Made by a program: the position numbers and the translations under genes. Positions 27,001 through 36,138 of a stretch of DNA of 64,000 nucleotides are shown one piece after another. The DNA lies in the NCBI RefSeq assembly GCF_044761985.1, contig NZ_JBIWDK010000011.1:1-64000 (forward strand), in the 5' to 3' direction. The notes beneath the pieces are model-generated. The model made no database searches. It saw only the letters and a program-made list of their open reading frames with translations, and was not told the origin of the DNA. The first letter of the stretch is position 1. Each line of letters begins with the position of its first letter. Source of the stretch: Peribacillus sp044761985 (GTDB taxonomy: Bacteria; Bacillota; Bacilli; Bacillales; DSM-1321).

Positions 27001-30000
27001 ATTCTGCAGGGCAAGCATGATTTGGAATAATGGATGCCTAGATCGTGAACGTGGTGGATTCAGTTCTTCTACCAAGCGTTCAAAAGGCAAGTCTTGATGT
27101 TCATACGCCTGTAAATCAACATTCCTTACCCTTTCAAGAAGTTCACGGAAAGTTGGGTCTCCAGAAGTATCCGTACGGAGCACCAAGGTATTAATAAATA
27201 ATCCCACTATTTCGCTCAAAGCATCGTCGCTTCGCCCTGCAATCGGACTTCCAATCGGAATGTCCGTACCCGCTCCAAGGCGAGTAAGCAAGGTCGCAAG
27301 TCCCGCCTGCAATACCATGAATAAGCTGACTCCGTTTTCTCGAGCCACATCCACTAATCTACGATGCAGGACAGGAGAAATCATAAACTTCAATGTATCC
27401 CCCTTATAGCTTGGTTCGATAGGCCGAAGGAAATCCATAGGCAACTCCAACTGATCGGGAAGATTCGCCAGTGTCTCCTTCCAATAATCAAGCTGTTCTT
27501 TCACTAAGCTAGCTTGATCGTTCTCTTTTCCCAACAATTCTTCCTGCCAAAGCGCATAATCCGCATATTGGACAGGAAGAGGAGTCAAGCTAGGTACCTC
27601 TCCAAGAACCCTGGCTTTATAAGCCGCAGACAAATCTCGCGTAAGAGGTGTAAGGGACCATCCATCGGCTACAATGTGATGTAAAAGTAAAACTAATACA
27701 TGCTGATCCGGTTCCACTGTGAAAAGCTGCGCATAAATGGATGGCTCCACTGCAAGATTAAAACTATAACGTGTTGCGACGGCTATCTCCGTATCCAGAT
27801 CCGACTCATTTATTCTTGTTACTAACAATTCCACCTGTGCTTCAGAAGGGTCGATGATACATTGATGAGCATTCCCCTCTGTCACTGGAAAAATCGTCCG
27901 TAACGTATCATGATGAGCAACCAGGTCATTGATTGCTGCCTCGAGAGCATTCGTATCAAGATCCCCTGATAATTCTATGACCAACGGAATATTATAGGTT
28001 GGACTAGGGCCTTCAAGACTGTGTAGGAACCACAATCTCCTCTGGGCAAAGGAAAGGGGTATCTTTTCGGGCTTACTCGTTTTTTTCACGGGCAATCGTG
28101 CACTTTTTCCATTGGAAAGCTGTTTTGCAAGACCCGCCACGGTCGGTGACTCAAAAATCTTGCCTATGCCGAGTTCAACTCCGAATGTATTTCGTATTCG
28201 TGCCATTAGAGTTGATGCAAGGAGTGAATGCCCACCTAAATTAAAGAAACTATCATCAATTCCTACTCTAGATAGACCTAGAACTTCAGCAAACAACTCG
28301 CTCAAAATTTCCTCTTGCGGTGTTCTTGGTGCTCGGTCTGAAATCAGCGAGTAGAGATCGGGCACTGGCAATTCTTTACGATTAAGCTTCCCATTCGGAG
28401 TTAGCGGCAACTCTTGCATCTCAACGATTGCCGATGGAATCATATAATCCGGAAGACTACTGCCAACAAATGCACGAAGTTCCCCTGGATCCACTGTCGA
28501 ATCCAGCGAAGGAACAATATAAGCCACAATTCGTTCATCACCAGGAATATCCTCACGAACAATCACGGACGCTTGTAAAACCTCAGGATGTTGGACAAGC
28601 TTTGCCTCGATTTCTCCAAGCTCGATCCGGAAACCACGTATTTTAATTTGATGGTCAGCGCGACTAATATAATCCAGTGAACCATCCACTCTCCAACGAA
28701 CCAAATCACCTGTACGGTACATCCGGCTGCCCTTAGGACCATTCGGGTTGGCAACAAAACGCTCTGCTGTTAAATCCGGGCGACCTAGATACCCCCGGGC
28801 TAGCCCTTTCCCTGCAATATACAATTCGCCAACGATTCCGGGAGGGACTGGTTGTAAACCTGCATCGAGTACAAACACCTGTGTATTCCAAATGGGTGAT
28901 CCTATGGATGGCATGCCTGTCTGACTGGAATCCAGCGATTTAGAGGTCGACCATATCGTCGTTTCAGTTGGACCATATAAGTTGGTTACTTCACACCCTA
29001 AATCCTTTAATGCTGTGGCTAAACTAATGGAAAGAGCCTCCCCACCAACAAGTACCTTAAGCCCCTTGATTACATTTGGATAATTGGATACCATGGCATG
29101 CCAAAGCGTAGGTGTCGCCTGCATGATGGTAATATCATGTTCGGTAATGATGTCTGCCAACGCCTTGGGTTCTTGAATCTTCTCCTTGGCTGCAACGACG
29201 CAGCTGGCTCCATTAAGAAGTGGCAGGTACATTTCTAAACCGGATATATCAAATGCGATGGTAGTGACTGCCAGAAGCCTATCTTCTTGATTCAAGGAAA
29301 ATTGGCTTTGCATGGAAGAAAGGAAATTAATCAACCCTTCCGATTGAATGACGACACCTTTTGGCTTCCCTGTGGAACCGGATGTATAGATCATATAAGC
29401 TGGATTAAGAGGTGATAGGGCTCCATTCCTCTTTGACTCGTCCACATTTCCATCGGAATATTTTCCTGATGAAAGAGCATGCTCTGCCTCATCCAATAAG
29501 ATGAGTTCCGTTTCGCCACCACTTGGTAGTTTTGAAGCAATTTCCCGGTTTGTTATTAGACAAATAGGCTTCGCGTCGTTCAATATGTATTCAATGCGGT
29601 CAATGGGATAATCGGGATCGATTGGTAAATATGCAGCCCCTGTCTTTAATACGCCCAACATGACCACGACCATGTTCGCAGAGCGCGGTAAAGCAATCGC
29701 CACGAATTTTTCCGGCCCTAGATTTTTTTCCAATAAAAGATGGGCAAATTGATTGGCACGCTTATTCAATTCCTCATAACTAAGGACCGACTTTTCATCT
29801 ACCAGGGCTGTTAGGTATGGGCTTTTAGCTACTTGTTTTTCAAACAGGCTTGGCAAGTTGGCAGACGGAATCTCCTCGGCGGTTTGATTCCACTGGTGCA
29901 TGACCCTCTCACGTTCTTCTGGTAAAAGCACTTCAAGTTCCCCGATCATCTGGACCTCTTCTGCAGTGGCCACCTTCTCGAGCAACCTTAAGAATCGGGT

Positions 30001-31242
30001 ATGGTGAATGCCTAGCTCTTCCAAATCGTACACTTCCGGGTTAGCATCCAAATCGATTCTTAATCCATTTCCATCAGACTTGTCATATATGTTTATCGAT
30101 ATGTCATCGACCGGGCCTGTTGCCAGCTTATGTGTAATGGCTTGATTACCCGCAAAGTCCAATCCATAATCAAAAGGCATGACATTGATTTGCGGACCGA
30201 ATAATCTTTGATTATCACCAAGAAGCTTAAGGTCACGGCGAAGTTCTTCATGTCTATAGTTTTGATGGCGGCGGATATTACGCACTTCGCTTGATACTTG
30301 CTTCACTACTTCCTTCAACGCCATATCCGGTCGAACGGTTACACGCAATGGAAGTAAGTTCATCACCATACTCGGAATATTGATTGAAACAGAGCCCAAA
30401 CGCCCCATCATCGGCAGGGAGAGGATGACGTCTTCCGTTCCCGTCAGACGATGAATATATACAGCAGCGACAGCCATTGCCACTTCATGCCACGTCCCCG
30501 AGTATTTATGAGCTTTTTTTTTAAAGGATTGTGTGGCAACAGTCGATAAATAACCCGTTTGGCTAAGAAAACCGTTAGATGTCCTAGGAGCCCGTTCAGC
30601 AAGGCTCATGACTTCCGGTTGATCAGCAAAGCGCTCCAGCCAAAACTGACGATCGGCTTCGAATTTCTCGGACGCCCTGTATCTAGCATCTTCCTCCAAT
30701 AGCTTAACGAAAGGACTAAAGGCTGCCTCTTCACATGGTCGACCTTGGACAAGTGCCGTATACAGCTTCGCGACCCGCTGCGATATTAGTGAAAATCCAA
30801 AGGCGTCCATTACTATATGATGAATCCGCTGATACCAGAAATACCGTTCTGGTCCAACCTTAAACAATGCTTGAGAATAAAGGCTGTCCGTTTTTAAGTT
30901 AATGGGGTGAAGCAGGTCTTCTCTCATCCATTGCAAGGCCTTCTCTTCAGGATTATCTTGATCGCTTACATCCAAGAACTGAAAGGGTAGTTCAGTGGAG
31001 TCCACCAGGACTTGATAAGGTCCGCTTTGGTCCTCCCCAAATTGAATATGTAAACTTTCTGCCTCCCTTACTGCCTGCATGAGCGCTGCTTCAAACTTAC
31101 TTACTTCCATTTTCCCTTTAATCTCTATGTATTCACCCGTATTGTAAATCGGGTTATCCGGCTCTAGTTGCTGCGCAAACCATATGCCGGACTGTGCGCC
31201 GGACAATGCCATACGAGTTTTTTGGTTCTCCATATTACTCAC
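24040..31242 (-). CDS. dhbF: DhbF, dimodular NRPS for bacillibactin
   Basis: About 2,400 residues in the order C-A-T-C-A-T-TE, matching B. subtilis DhbF. T domains have LGGHSLL twice and the TE has GWSLGG. The specificity residues of A1 read D-I-L-Q-L-G-L-I-W (FDISGLE, IMQATP, VLVGGEA, NLYGPTETTIW), the glycine code. A2 reads D-F-W-N-I-G-M-V-H (FDFSVWE, LNQTPS, VIYGGEA, NMYGITETTVH), the threonine code. The enzyme should build DHB-Gly-Thr units and release a cyclic trilactone. C1 has HHIVMDA instead of HHxxxDG; C2 has HHIVADG. Start GTG 31242 follows AAGGAGG by eight bases; ATG 31233 is an alternative. A start at 31308 would overlap dhbB. Confidence 0.95.
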   Translation of the reverse strand: MSNMENQKTRMALSGAQSGIWFAQQLEPDNPIYNTGEYIEIKGKMEVSKFEAALMQAVREAESLHIQFGEDQSGPYQVLVDSTELPFQFLDVSDQDNPEEKALQWMREDLLHPINLKTDSLYSQALFKVGPERYFWYQRIHHIVMDAFGFSLISQRVAKLYTALVQGRPCEEAAFSPFVKLLEEDARYRASEKFEADRQFWLERFADQPEVMSLAERAPRTSNGFLSQTGYLSTVATQSFKKKAHKYSGTWHEVAMAVAAVYIHRLTGTEDVILSLPMMGRLGSVSINIPSMVMNLLPLRVTVRPDMALKEVVKQVSSEVRNIRRHQNYRHEELRRDLKLLGDNQRLFGPQINVMPFDYGLDFAGNQAITHKLATGPVDDISINIYDKSDGNGLRIDLDANPEVYDLEELGIHHTRFLRLLEKVATAEEVQMIGELEVLLPEERERVMHQWNQTAEEIPSANLPSLFEKQVAKSPYLTALVDEKSVLSYEELNKRANQFAHLLLEKNLGPEKFVAIALPRSANMVVVMLGVLKTGAAYLPIDPDYPIDRIEYILNDAKPICLITNREIASKLPSGGETELILLDEAEHALSSGKYSDGNVDESKRNGALSPLNPAYMIYTSGSTGKPKGVVIQSEGLINFLSSMQSQFSLNQEDRLLAVTTIAFDISGLEMYLPLLNGASCVVAAKEKIQEPKALADIITEHDITIMQATPTLWHAMVSNYPNVIKGLKVLVGGEALSISLATALKDLGCEVTNLYGPTETTIWSTSKSLDSSQTGMPSIGSPIWNTQVFVLDAGLQPVPPGIVGELYIAGKGLARGYLGRPDLTAERFVANPNGPKGSRMYRTGDLVRWRVDGSLDYISRADHQIKIRGFRIELGEIEAKLVQHPEVLQASVIVREDIPGDERIVAYIVPSLDSTVDPGELRAFVGSSLPDYMIPSAIVEMQELPLTPNGKLNRKELPVPDLYSLISDRAPRTPQEEILSELFAEVLGLSRVGIDDSFFNLGGHSLLASTLMARIRNTFGVELGIGKIFESPTVAGLAKQLSNGKSARLPVKKTSKPEKIPLSFAQRRLWFLHSLEGPSPTYNIPLVIELSGDLDTNALEAAINDLVAHHDTLRTIFPVTEGNAHQCIIDPSEAQVELLVTRINESDLDTEIAVATRYSFNLAVEPSIYAQLFTVEPDQHVLVLLLHHIVADGWSLTPLTRDLSAAYKARVLGEVPSLTPLPVQYADYALWQEELLGKENDQASLVKEQLDYWKETLANLPDQLELPMDFLRPIEPSYKGDTLKFMISPVLHRRLVDVARENGVSLFMVLQAGLATLLTRLGAGTDIPIGSPIAGRSDDALSEIVGLFINTLVLRTDTSGDPTFRELLERVRNVDLQAYEHQDLPFERLVEELNPPRSRSRHPLFQIMLALQNTPEPKLELPSIHSNLELYSVGTSKFDMTIEIREMHDDTGKPDGMSGFLEYSADLYKPETIERMLNRFVRVLEGAVMDPDQTIGRLEILEPKERQEILVDWNQHGEEIPDSCLPALFEEQVNRYPDKIAAVYEDESLTYEELNHRANQLARLLMAKGVASEQFVALATPRSLDMVVGILAVLKAGAAYLPLDPEYPIDRLSFMLQDAKPSYVLTSSSVATSLPNLHDIQQIVLDDPSTLVEMSRYSTDNPLDRERKQPLSPLNAAYIIYTSGSTGVPKGVVVPHQNVVRLFGSTEDWYQFNSDDVWTMFHSYAFDFSVWEIWGALLHGGKLIVVSHSISRSPEEFLQLLVDEGVTVLNQTPSAFYQLMQADRNKPELGQNLTLRYVIYGGEALELSRLEDWYSRHPETAPRLINMYGITETTVHVSYLELNREVTAVKANSLIGCAIPDLGVYILDASLQPVPAGVTGEMYVSGSGLARGYLGRHGLTAERFVANPFGPSGTRMYRTGDLARWRADGSLDYMGRADHQIKIRGFRIELGEIESLLVQCPYLEQVAVIVREDHPGDKRLVAYAVPAANAVFNPAELRRFVAASLPDYMIPSAFVQMADLPLTANGKLDRKALPVPDFGAAVSGRGPRTPQEEILCKLFMEILDLPHVGIDDGFFDLGGHSLLAVQLMSKIREALGVELSIGNLFEEPTVAGLAERLEMGSSQSALDVLLPLRKSGEELPLFCIHPAGGLSWCYAGLMTALGPDYPIYGLQARGISERERYPETLVEMAADYIEHLRKVQPKGPYRLLGWSLGGNVVHAMATQLQNEGEEVQLVAILDAFPSQFLPTTNAPGDEEALIALLALGGYDPDSLGDKPLDDASAIEILRQDGSALASLEEKTILNLKETYVNSVRIMGEYEPGVFNGNVLFFKSTLIPEWFPSLSTDTWKPYINGLIEQHDIECRHKDMCQPEPLAEIGQVIANKFSNMKKNYALINEGGDE

Positions 31243-31268
31243 CTCATTTACCTCCTTTTCACATCGGA

Positions 31269-32177
31269 TCAAGCTAAAACTTTCTGGGAAGATAGCAGGT
31301 TCCACCAATCAGCAATTGTCGGTTTCTCAGCCATTTGCATGAAATTGATTTCCGCCCCTTTTCCTCTCAACATTTCCACAAGGCTCATCATGCGAATGGA
31401 GTCCATTCCTCTATCGATTAAATCCTCATAATCTTCAAGACCTTCTGAAGGGTCTTCGCCAAGAAGGTCGAAAATCATTATTCTTAATTCCTCTATTGTC
31501 CAATCGGCTCCTTCCTGACTAGCAGGTGATGATTGTTCACTGACTTGTAATTGGTCAAGCAACTGAAGCGTTGAAGTTGTAAACGCACATCGCTCTGCGG
31601 CATATTTCAGGGCCATTTTATGTTCTTCCAACGAAAAATCAGCGACCGCATCTGCCACCAGGAATGGTTGTATATCTTGCATAAACGCTTCGCTTGCCGT
31701 TAAAAGGCATCCAATATGGGCATATACTCCACAAATGATAAGTTGATCACGTCCCTGTTCTTCCATTAATTCAAGAAGATTGGTTCGTTTGAATGCACTG
31801 TATCTCCACTTAGTCAGCATGATGTCGTCATCCGACGGAGCAACGTCGCCCACGATTCTTGTCTGGTTCGGGTCATCATCGAGCCCCGTTCCCCAAAAAT
31901 CTGTCAGGAGCGCACGGTCCTTAGGATTTTGATCTCCCGGTTGCGCCGTATAAACTACCGGTATGCCTAATTCCACACAACGATCCTTGATGGTTGTTAT
32001 GTTCTTCAATAGTTCCGGTATGGGTGAATCATTTTTTTCGAAAAAATCGATAAAATATTGTTGCATATCATGAATGAGAAGAACCGAACGCTTCGGTTCC
32101 GCCTTCCATGCCACCTTATTTTTTGGTAAATCAGATTCAACTGGCATTGCATATGGTGTGATAGCGGGAATAGCCAT
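31269..32177 (-). CDS. dhbB: DhbB, isochorismatase with aryl carrier domain
   Basis: A 302-residue bifunctional protein. Residues 1-205 are an isochorismatase (Asp in LLIHDMQQYF, GVYAHIGCLLTA) that cleaves isochorismate to 2,3-dihydro-2,3-dihydroxybenzoate. Residues about 225-300 are an aryl carrier domain with DRGMDSIRMMSL, whose Ser is loaded with phosphopantetheine and then 2,3-DHB by DhbE. ATG 32177 follows AAGGAG by seven bases; the TTG one codon earlier is less likely. It is 21 bp after dhbE. Confidence 0.94.
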   Translation of the reverse strand: MAIPAITPYAMPVESDLPKNKVAWKAEPKRSVLLIHDMQQYFIDFFEKNDSPIPELLKNITTIKDRCVELGIPVVYTAQPGDQNPKDRALLTDFWGTGLDDDPNQTRIVGDVAPSDDDIMLTKWRYSAFKRTNLLELMEEQGRDQLIICGVYAHIGCLLTASEAFMQDIQPFLVADAVADFSLEEHKMALKYAAERCAFTTSTLQLLDQLQVSEQSSPASQEGADWTIEELRIMIFDLLGEDPSEGLEDYEDLIDRGMDSIRMMSLVEMLRGKGAEINFMQMAEKPTIADWWNLLSSQKVLA

Positions 32178-32198
32178 CAAATCACTCCTTTTTCTAAT

Positions 32199-33836
32199 TT
32201 ATTTTAATAATGTTGCTATTTTACGTTCATTTAGCTTGTCAGAAATGATTTGTCGAAGTGCCTTTTTGCTTACTTTTCCTAATGGCGTTTTAGGAAAGGT
32301 CTCGATGAATTCCACTCGGTCGGGAATTTTAAATGTAGCCAGACCCCTATCCTTCAAGAACTGTTTGAGCTCTCTGGCTTTAGGGGTTTCCCCCCTTGGT
32401 ATCACGAATGCGCATGACCGCTCCCCAAGGTATTCATCAGGCATCGAGACAATGGCTGCATCATGAACGGCTTCATGGGCCAGCAGATGGTTTTCCACTT
32501 CTTCTGCCGCAATTTTTTCGCCACCTCGATTGATTTGATCCTTATCTCGGCCCTCAACGACTAAGTAGCCTGAAGAATTTATGCTTACCAAGTCACCCGT
32601 ACGGTAAAATCCATCTTTAGTAAAGGCCTTCTCATTATGTTCCGGTGCCTTGTAATAACCGCAAATCGTATAAGGCCCCCTTGTCAATAATGTCCCTACT
32701 TCACCGGGCGCAACTTCCTTATCTTCTTCATCAACCACACGAATTTCATCAAATTCTGACATTGGACTTCCTTGAGTGTTCACGATGAGCTCGTTTGAAT
32801 CATCAAGCCTCGTATAATTCACTAGTCCTTCCGCCATGCCGAATACTTGCTGTAATTTACACTGAAAGGCCGGGCCTACTCGACGGGCGGCCTCAGCGCT
32901 AAACTTCGCTCCTCCAACTTGCATCACTTGAAGGCTTGATAAATCATCATTACGGGATGAAACGGCTTCAAGCCATCTCAATGCAAGGGGCGGTACGAGT
33001 GCGGTAATCGTCGCACCATGTTTTTCAATGAGAGGAAATGCTTCATCAGGGCTAGGACCAGGTGAAAGGACAACCTGTCCCCCACCATATAATGTGCCTA
33101 GGATGCCAGGAGAACTCATCGTAAAGTTATGGGCGATAGGAAGCACCGCTAGATAGATGCTATCTTGATTGATTCCGCAAATTTCAGCACTTAACCTTAA
33201 ACTGTATATGTAATCATCATGTGTTCTTGGAATTAACTTTGATAAACCCGTACTTCCGCCGGATAACTGTAGGAAAGCGACATCACTAGACTGGACGATT
33301 GTTTCCACCAATTCGTCAGGTTCTCCGTATAAACCTTCCAAACTTGTGAACTCCTCTGCGTCCCCTGTCACAATCACATTCAACAAGCTATCATTCTTAC
33401 TTTGAACGCCTCGGGCAAGTGTTCTGTAGTCAAATCCACCATGTTTATCTGGAATGATGTAAGCAACGGCTTCAGTGAACTCGCAAAAATACCCGATTTC
33501 ATTGCTGCGATGGGAAGGAAGGGCATATACAGGAAGAGCCCCGATCCTGAATAAGGCGAAAATGACTTCAAAAAACTCAACGACATTAGGAAGCTGGATG
33601 ACGACCCTGTCATTCTTCTTTATCCCTAACTTTTGAAGGCCGACCGCTAACCGATCGGCACGGTCGTCCAACTCTGCATAAGTCAGGTTTCTTTCCCCTC
33701 CGGTAATGGCAATCCGATCTCCATGCTCCTTGGCACGGTCACGTAGTATGCCGCCAAAGGTCTCCCCTTTCCAACAACCTTCTTTTCTATATAAATCAGC
33801 CAAATCCTTAGGCCACGAAGTAAAACCTTCTAACAT
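32199..33836 (-). CDS. dhbE: DhbE, 2,3-dihydroxybenzoate-AMP ligase
   Basis: A 545-residue ANL-family adenylating enzyme that activates 2,3-DHB with ATP and loads it onto DhbB. The P-loop is LSGGSTGLSKLIPRT, followed by GMAEGLVNYTRLDD, TGD in YRTGDLV and the C-terminal catalytic Lys in KTPLGKVSKKAL. Near collinear with B. subtilis DhbE from the first residues (MLEGFTSWP) to the end. ATG 33836 is preferred because GGAGGGG lies seven bases upstream; the in-frame start at 33857 would crowd the dhbC stop. Confidence 0.95.
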   Translation of the reverse strand: MLEGFTSWPKDLADLYRKEGCWKGETFGGILRDRAKEHGDRIAITGGERNLTYAELDDRADRLAVGLQKLGIKKNDRVVIQLPNVVEFFEVIFALFRIGALPVYALPSHRSNEIGYFCEFTEAVAYIIPDKHGGFDYRTLARGVQSKNDSLLNVIVTGDAEEFTSLEGLYGEPDELVETIVQSSDVAFLQLSGGSTGLSKLIPRTHDDYIYSLRLSAEICGINQDSIYLAVLPIAHNFTMSSPGILGTLYGGGQVVLSPGPSPDEAFPLIEKHGATITALVPPLALRWLEAVSSRNDDLSSLQVMQVGGAKFSAEAARRVGPAFQCKLQQVFGMAEGLVNYTRLDDSNELIVNTQGSPMSEFDEIRVVDEEDKEVAPGEVGTLLTRGPYTICGYYKAPEHNEKAFTKDGFYRTGDLVSINSSGYLVVEGRDKDQINRGGEKIAAEEVENHLLAHEAVHDAAIVSMPDEYLGERSCAFVIPRGETPKARELKQFLKDRGLATFKIPDRVEFIETFPKTPLGKVSKKALRQIISDKLNERKIATLLK

Positions 33837-33857
33837 CATCTTTCCCCTCCATGCCAA

Positions 33858-35075
33858 TTACTTTGATAATTCCGTATCAATCCCCATTGCGCGAAGCATG
33901 GTTTGAAACTTAGCCGAAGTTTCGGCAAGTTCTTCTTCCGGTTTAGATTCTCCGACCACGCCGGCTCCGGCAAACAAACGAAGCGCCTTTTCTTCCACTT
34001 CTGCGCATCGAATGGTGACGATCCATTCACCGTCACCATTTGCATCACACCACCCAACCATTCCCGTGAAATATCCCCGATCGAAAGGTTCAATCTCCAA
34101 GATGGATTCCCTTGCCCGCTCAAACGGCGAACCGCATACGGCAGGAGTCGGGTGAAGCGCGATGGCAAGCTCCAAAGAAGAAGTTTCAGGATCCACAAGT
34201 TCCCCCTTCACTTCTGTCGATAGATGCCACATTGTCTCTGTACTTATTACCGATGGGCTTTTGGGGACTTCCATCTTCTTGAAAAATGGACGAAGTGCTT
34301 CCGCCACTGCCTCTACTACGACAGCATGTTCATGTAAATCTTTTGAAGAAGAAAGCAATTCCTTCGAACGTCTTTGATCTTCCACTGGATCGTCACTTCG
34401 CGGTCGGGAGCCTGCCAACGGATTAGCCACCACGTGTAATCCAGTTCTTGAAACTAGTAGTTCCGGGCTTGCGCCGATTAATGTTTTGGTGCAAACGCTT
34501 GAATCTTCTTGCTCTCCCAAATCAACGGCAAATGTATAACCCTTTGTATTTTGTCTTGCCAAGTTATGAAGCAACTCATTGATATTTACACTTATCGAAG
34601 ATGTAAGTTGCAAGGACCGAGCCAAGACGATTTTGTCCAGATGACCACTGGCTATCTGTACTAGTCCTTCTTCGACACCTTCTTTATATTGGGCAGGCTC
34701 TGGAACCGATTTAATTTGGTATGTAGGGACTGAATCCGTCTCCACTGTTCTACTAGGACCATATTCTTGAACACGTACAGTTGAATGTATCGTCTCTGGC
34801 ACATGCAGATTAGCGGGCTTCTTATAATCGAACGGTATGGCGCCGGTGACGATTGGATTATCCTGTCCAAGCCTTTTTGCTCGCTCCAACGTTGCTGCAA
34901 CCCTGTTAGCAAGATCCTCCATCTGATTCTCTTTTTCTTCATTTCCCGGAACCGTTAGCAAGGAACCTTTTCCCAATAAGGTTTGGTTCGGGCTTGATAG
35001 AAAGAAGTCGCCATCTTGGTAATCTTCCAACATCGGTTTTTCCAATACAGTCGAATTATATGGATGTTTAGTCAT
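33858..35075 (-). CDS. dhbC: DhbC, isochorismate synthase
   Basis: A 405-residue chorismate-utilising enzyme converting chorismate to isochorismate, the first step of 2,3-DHB synthesis. Family motifs include VQIASGHLDKIVLARSL, NPLAGSRPRS, STEVKGELVD, HPTPAVCGSP and the catalytic GYFTGMVGW and RCAEV near the C-terminus. It lies 57 bp after dhbA and 21 bp before dhbE in the Fur-controlled dhb operon. The length is close to that of B. subtilis DhbC (398). Confidence 0.95.
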   Translation of the reverse strand: MTKHPYNSTVLEKPMLEDYQDGDFFLSSPNQTLLGKGSLLTVPGNEEKENQMEDLANRVAATLERAKRLGQDNPIVTGAIPFDYKKPANLHVPETIHSTVRVQEYGPSRTVETDSVPTYQIKSVPEPAQYKEGVEEGLVQIASGHLDKIVLARSLQLTSSISVNINELLHNLARQNTKGYTFAVDLGEQEDSSVCTKTLIGASPELLVSRTGLHVVANPLAGSRPRSDDPVEDQRRSKELLSSSKDLHEHAVVVEAVAEALRPFFKKMEVPKSPSVISTETMWHLSTEVKGELVDPETSSLELAIALHPTPAVCGSPFERARESILEIEPFDRGYFTGMVGWCDANGDGEWIVTIRCAEVEEKALRLFAGAGVVGESKPEEELAETSAKFQTMLRAMGIDTELSK

Positions 35076-35132
35076 GTGCTATAACCCCTTCGTTATTGAA
35101 TAGTCAGATATTATAGTGGTCTTCCGAGCTTA

Positions 35133-35918
35133 TTAGACTCCTAATGTAGCTCCACCATCTACACAAAGATTACTCATGGTAATATGATTTGATTGGTCGG
35201 ATATGAAGAAAAGAATGGCATCGACAATGTTAGAAGGTTCCGCAATTTTTTTCAGTGGAATTCCTACTTTATATAATTCAGGCATGCCATCGATGACCGG
35301 TTTTACCCCATTATCACCTTCCCATAAAGACCACTGCATTTCCGTAGCGGTCGAACCAGGAGCAACGATGTTACAACGAATATTATGCTGAGCTAATTCC
35401 AAGCCTAGGCACTTAGTAAACATGGTGGCCGCTGCCTTGGATGCCGCATAGGCCGCTAAATTGATTCGTGGGACACTCGCTGCATTGGAACCCACTGTAA
35501 CAATCGAACCTTTTTTCCTGTTTATCATATGTTTACTCACGGAACGGGAGACATTGAAGACACCAGTGGAATTGACGGCAAAAGTCCTTTGCCAGTCTTG
35601 ATCACTATAGGACTCGATTAGCCCCGGGCTAAGAACCCCGGCTACATTCACCAATATTTCTATTGGACCAATCTCTCGCTCGACCGTATCAACAATGCGG
35701 TCGATGGCTGGACTATCACTTACATCTGCTGAAAACCCATATACCTCTAAACCTTTAGACTTCAAGGCATCTACGTGTTTCTGTAATTTATCTGTTTGGA
35801 AGTCAACCGCCGCTACTACGATACCAAGCTTGGCTAACGACTGAACGACTGCACCTCCAATCCCTTGTGCTCCTCCCGTTACGAGTGCCACTTTCCCCTT
35901 ACATTCCTGAAAGTACAT
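35133..35918 (-). CDS. dhbA: DhbA, 2,3-dihydro-2,3-dihydroxybenzoate dehydrogenase
   Basis: A 261-residue short-chain dehydrogenase that oxidises the diene product of DhbB to 2,3-DHB with NAD+. It has the Rossmann motif TGGAQGIGG near residue 15, NVAG, a catalytic Ser in VTVGSNAAS and YAASK. It is the first gene of the dhb operon, behind a promoter with a perfect Fur palindrome. Confidence 0.94.
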   Translation of the reverse strand: MYFQECKGKVALVTGGAQGIGGAVVQSLAKLGIVVAAVDFQTDKLQKHVDALKSKGLEVYGFSADVSDSPAIDRIVDTVEREIGPIEILVNVAGVLSPGLIESYSDQDWQRTFAVNSTGVFNVSRSVSKHMINRKKGSIVTVGSNAASVPRINLAAYAASKAAATMFTKCLGLELAQHNIRCNIVAPGSTATEMQWSLWEGDNGVKPVIDGMPELYKVGIPLKKIAEPSNIVDAILFFISDQSNHITMSNLCVDGGATLGV

Positions 35919-36040
35919 GCTTAACTCTCCCTTTCTTAATAAAAGAATCTAGTGCAACCATGCAACAGATTCTCAGTTTCATTACAAAAATCGTTTGGTA
36001 GAGAACCCTTTAACCAGCTCTCCCTCTATCTTTTATCAAT

Positions 36041-36103
36041 AATGATAATCATTATCATTTAAATTCTACAGGTAATGTTATACATTTCTATCTTCACGGT
36101 CAA
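36041..36103 (-). promoter_or_regulatory. dhb operon promoter and perfect Fur box
   Basis: On the minus strand TTGACC (36103-36098), a 17 bp spacer and TAACAT (36080-36075). Just downstream is a perfect 19-bp palindrome AATGATAATCATTATCATT (36041-36059), a consensus Fur box placed to block the early transcribed region. The promoter choice is inferred; the Fur box is unambiguous. Confidence 0.85.
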
Positions 36104-36138
36104 TGGGTATTCATCGATTTGCTAAGAAAGACCTATTC

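Noticed and set aside
25996..31168. Several 60-90 codon plus-strand frames within dhbF
   Set aside because: All lie antisense to a 2,400-residue NRPS with intact motifs; they have no ribosome sites or families.
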